Assembly (NCBI GenBank): GCA_044227805.1
Contig: JBGAWA010000035.1
Location: 1-36,399 of the forward strand
Origin: JACCZZ01 sp044227805
GTDB taxonomy: Bacteria > Bacteroidota > Bacteroidia > Chitinophagales > UBA10324
Length of the DNA stretch: 36,399 bases
Direction: 5' to 3'
The notes below the pieces were generated by a model. That model worked only from the letters and a program-made list of their open reading frames with translations, made no database searches and was not told the origin of the DNA. This document shows positions 34,586 through 36,399 of this stretch, one piece after another (position 1 is the stretch's first letter; each line of letters starts with the position of its first letter). Both the position numbers and the translations under genes were made by a program.

Positions 34586-36399
34586 TTAATTCTTCAGTGT
34601 CTCATCGAGCCATCTGAAAAATTCACGGTGCCATAACAAACTGTTTTGAGGCTTCAACACCCAATGGCCTTCATCAGGAAATACAAGCAACCGGCTTTTA
34701 ATGCCTTTGAGTTGCGCCACCTGGTATGCTTCGAGACCTTGCGTGTAAGGTATGCGATAATCTTTCTCGCCTTCGATAATCATAATAGGTGTCTTCCATC
34801 TGTCAATTAAACTGATGGGGTTGGAAAGGGCATAACTTTTAGGTCGCGGCTTCTGCCAGAAAGATCCGCCAAGATCCCAATTGGCAAACCAGAGTTCTTC
34901 CGTGGAGGCATACCAACTATTCAGATCGAATACCCCACAATGAGCAATCATGCTTTTAAAACGATCTTCGCCCAATCCCTCCAGCATATAAACCGAATAA
35001 CCTCCATAACTGGCACCGACTGCACCAAGTCGTGTCTTATCCACGAAGCTCCATGTTGCAGCAGAATCAATGGCGGTGAGGTAATCGCGTATGGCTTGTC
35101 CGCCCCAGTCCTGGCTGATATCTTCATTCCATTTGGTACCAAAGCCAGGCAACCCGCGACGGTTTGGAGCTACGACAATATATCCATTAGCTGCCATCAA
35201 TTGAAAATTCCAACGGAAGGAATAAAACTGTGAAACCGCTGACTGTGGTCCACCCTGGCAATATAATAATGTAGGATATTTTTTAGTGGGATCGAAGCCC
35301 GGAGGATAAATTACCCATGTAAGCATGCGTTGTCCGTCGGTGGTTTTCATCCAAACCTTATCAATGCGGCTCAAAGTAATAGCATCGTAAGCAGGCTTAT
35401 TCACGGTAGTCAGCGGTAAAACATCACCGGATTTCAGATTTACACGAACCAATTCAGCGGCATGGTTCATATCGGATTTGGCAGCGATCAGCCAGTCACC
35501 AGATTGCCCCGTCAAGGCATTCAAGTCAAAATCACCTTTAGTGACCTGCCTGATATTGTTGACCGTATTTTTTTCAAGATCTTTTGGCAATGTTATTTCA
35601 AACACCTGCTCAGTTGCTTCCTTCACTGCAAGAAAAAAGATCTTTGTGCCATCCATACTCCAGCGGAATGTCTCTACCGTCTCGTCCCATTCTCTGGTAA
35701 GGTCATACTGTTTTCCGGATGAGAGATTTTTTACTATCAGCCTGTTTTTATCGGCTTCAAATCCATCACGTTCCATAGAAGTATACGCGAGCAGGTTGCC
35801 TTTGGGAGCCAATTGCGGCTGCGTATCATAACCTTTTCCATCCGCAGTAATATTGGAAGTATTGCCATTAGTGATGGAATAGTAATAGATATCGGTATTG
35901 GTGCTGACGGCTGCTTCCTTACCGCTTTTCTTTTTGCAGACATAATAGATGCCTGTTCCGGTGGCATCAAAAATAAAATCCTCAGCACCGCCAAATGGTG
36001 TTTGCGGGCAGTCGAAAGCCTCTCCCTGCATGATATCTTTCGGGTTAGAAATACCGGTGGCAGTATACGCTCCGTAAAATACATGATTATACACGCCATC
36101 TTCCCATCCGTCCCAATGCCGGTAAAAGAGATCATCAGCACCATGTGCATTGGCTTTCTGAAGATCAGGGTAGCGTTCGCTTACAGTTTGAGTGACTTTC
36201 ACTTCCTGTGAAAACAAAACATATTTTCCATCCGCTGAAAATTTCACATTATCAATTCCGCCGTCAATGTTTGTTACCTGTTTTGCACCTGTACCATCCC
36301 ATTCCGCTTCCCACCATTGTCCGTTATAGAGGTATCCCATTTTGCCGGATGGGGTAACCTGCACATTATACTCACTTCCGGTTGTTGTGGTGATTTGCT
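34586..36399 (-). CDS. S9 family (prolyl oligopeptidase-type) peptidase, N-terminus cut by window edge
   Basis: Over 600 residues seen; the frame is open through the right edge, so the GTG at 36364 is not the real start. The N-terminal part is a beta-propeller made of WD/DPP-type repeats (GKYVLFSQEVK, NLLAYTSMERDG, GTKIFFLAVKE). The C-terminal alpha/beta hydrolase carries the catalytic Ser in GASYGGYSVYML, the Asp in EGEKDYRIPYTQG and the His in DEGHWVLKPQ. PTLLYCQGGPQS forms the oxyanion region. It hydrolyses peptides, in dipeptidyl-peptidase IV or acylaminoacyl-peptidase fashion; the exact specificity cannot be set. Export is likely for this type in Bacteroidota but the signal peptide is outside the window. 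Confidence 0.92.
   Translation of the reverse strand, partial: QITTTTGSEYNVQVTPSGKMGYLYNGQWWEAEWDGTGAKQVTNIDGGIDNVKFSADGKYVLFSQEVKVTQTVSERYPDLQKANAHGADDLFYRHWDGWEDGVYNHVFYGAYTATGISNPKDIMQGEAFDCPQTPFGGAEDFIFDATGTGIYYVCKKKSGKEAAVSTNTDIYYYSITNGNTSNITADGKGYDTQPQLAPKGNLLAYTSMERDGFEADKNRLIVKNLSSGKQYDLTREWDETVETFRWSMDGTKIFFLAVKEATEQVFEITLPKDLEKNTVNNIRQVTKGDFDLNALTGQSGDWLIAAKSDMNHAAELVRVNLKSGDVLPLTTVNKPAYDAITLSRIDKVWMKTTDGQRMLTWVIYPPGFDPTKKYPTLLYCQGGPQSAVSQFYSFRWNFQLMAANGYIVVAPNRRGLPGFGTKWNEDISQDWGGQAIRDYLTAIDSAATWSFVDKTRLGAVGASYGGYSVYMLEGLGEDRFKSMIAHCGVFDLNSWYASTEELWFANWDLGGSFWQKPRPKSYALSNPISLIDRWKTPIMIIEGEKDYRIPYTQGLEAYQVAQLKGIKSRLLVFPDEGHWVLKPQNSLLWHREFFRWLDETLKN

Overview
The window reads as a chromosomal stretch from a member of the Bacteroidota, probably near Chitinophagales/Saprospirales. 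Lineage markers are a PorT-type type IX secretion (T9SS) protein beside ubiE, a cargo-like protein ending in a T9SS sorting domain, a GWxTD-domain protein, a WbqC-family protein, the alternative GlmU-family protein, type B L31 and a SusC-style TonB receptor with an N-terminal carboxypeptidase-like domain. The shift of homopolymer indels and the mosaic at 5-8 kb suggest a metagenome-derived contig. No plasmid, phage or CRISPR signature was seen.

Layout. 1-4.9 kb: two secreted proteins (one cut by the left edge), WbqC-family protein and, divergently, the GWxTD lipoprotein-like protein. 5.0-8.2 kb: a disturbed region in which a family-2 glycosyltransferase gene and a palindromic repeat in front of it are tandemly duplicated; the first gene copy is truncated, the second is complete but for a compensated double indel, and a decayed IS4-type transposase sits inside the second repeat. 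8.2-12.2 kb: aroQ, xerD, a complete DDE insertion-sequence transposase, plsY. 12.2-19.7 kb: a ~1480-residue secreted protein of unknown function, prmA, tpiA and a GlmU-family protein, all on the minus strand and all broken by single-base indels. 19.8-28 kb: rpmE2, YkuK-like protein, engB, ubiE, porT, a LEA14-like lipoprotein, dcd, a WD40 protein, a phosphopantetheinyl transferase and dnaG. 28.1-36.4 kb: a TonB-dependent receptor with a His-rich plug, a small membrane protein, valS and an S9 peptidase cut by the right edge.

Most genes are housekeeping (shikimate pathway, chromosome dimer resolution, phospholipid synthesis, translation, DNA priming, dCTP deamination, menaquinone synthesis, glycolysis). 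The accessory signal lies between genes: an approximately 165-bp palindromic repeat with TTYAACCC-like ends and nested hairpins occurs as three well-conserved copies, two diverged copies and one fragment, all in the same orientation. It looks like a small non-autonomous mobile or REP-like family and took part in rearranging the glycosyltransferase locus. This is my best candidate for something undescribed. A caution: at least ten single-base indels, mostly in short homopolymer runs and often in compensating pairs, point to base-calling errors in parts of the contig rather than true pseudogenes.
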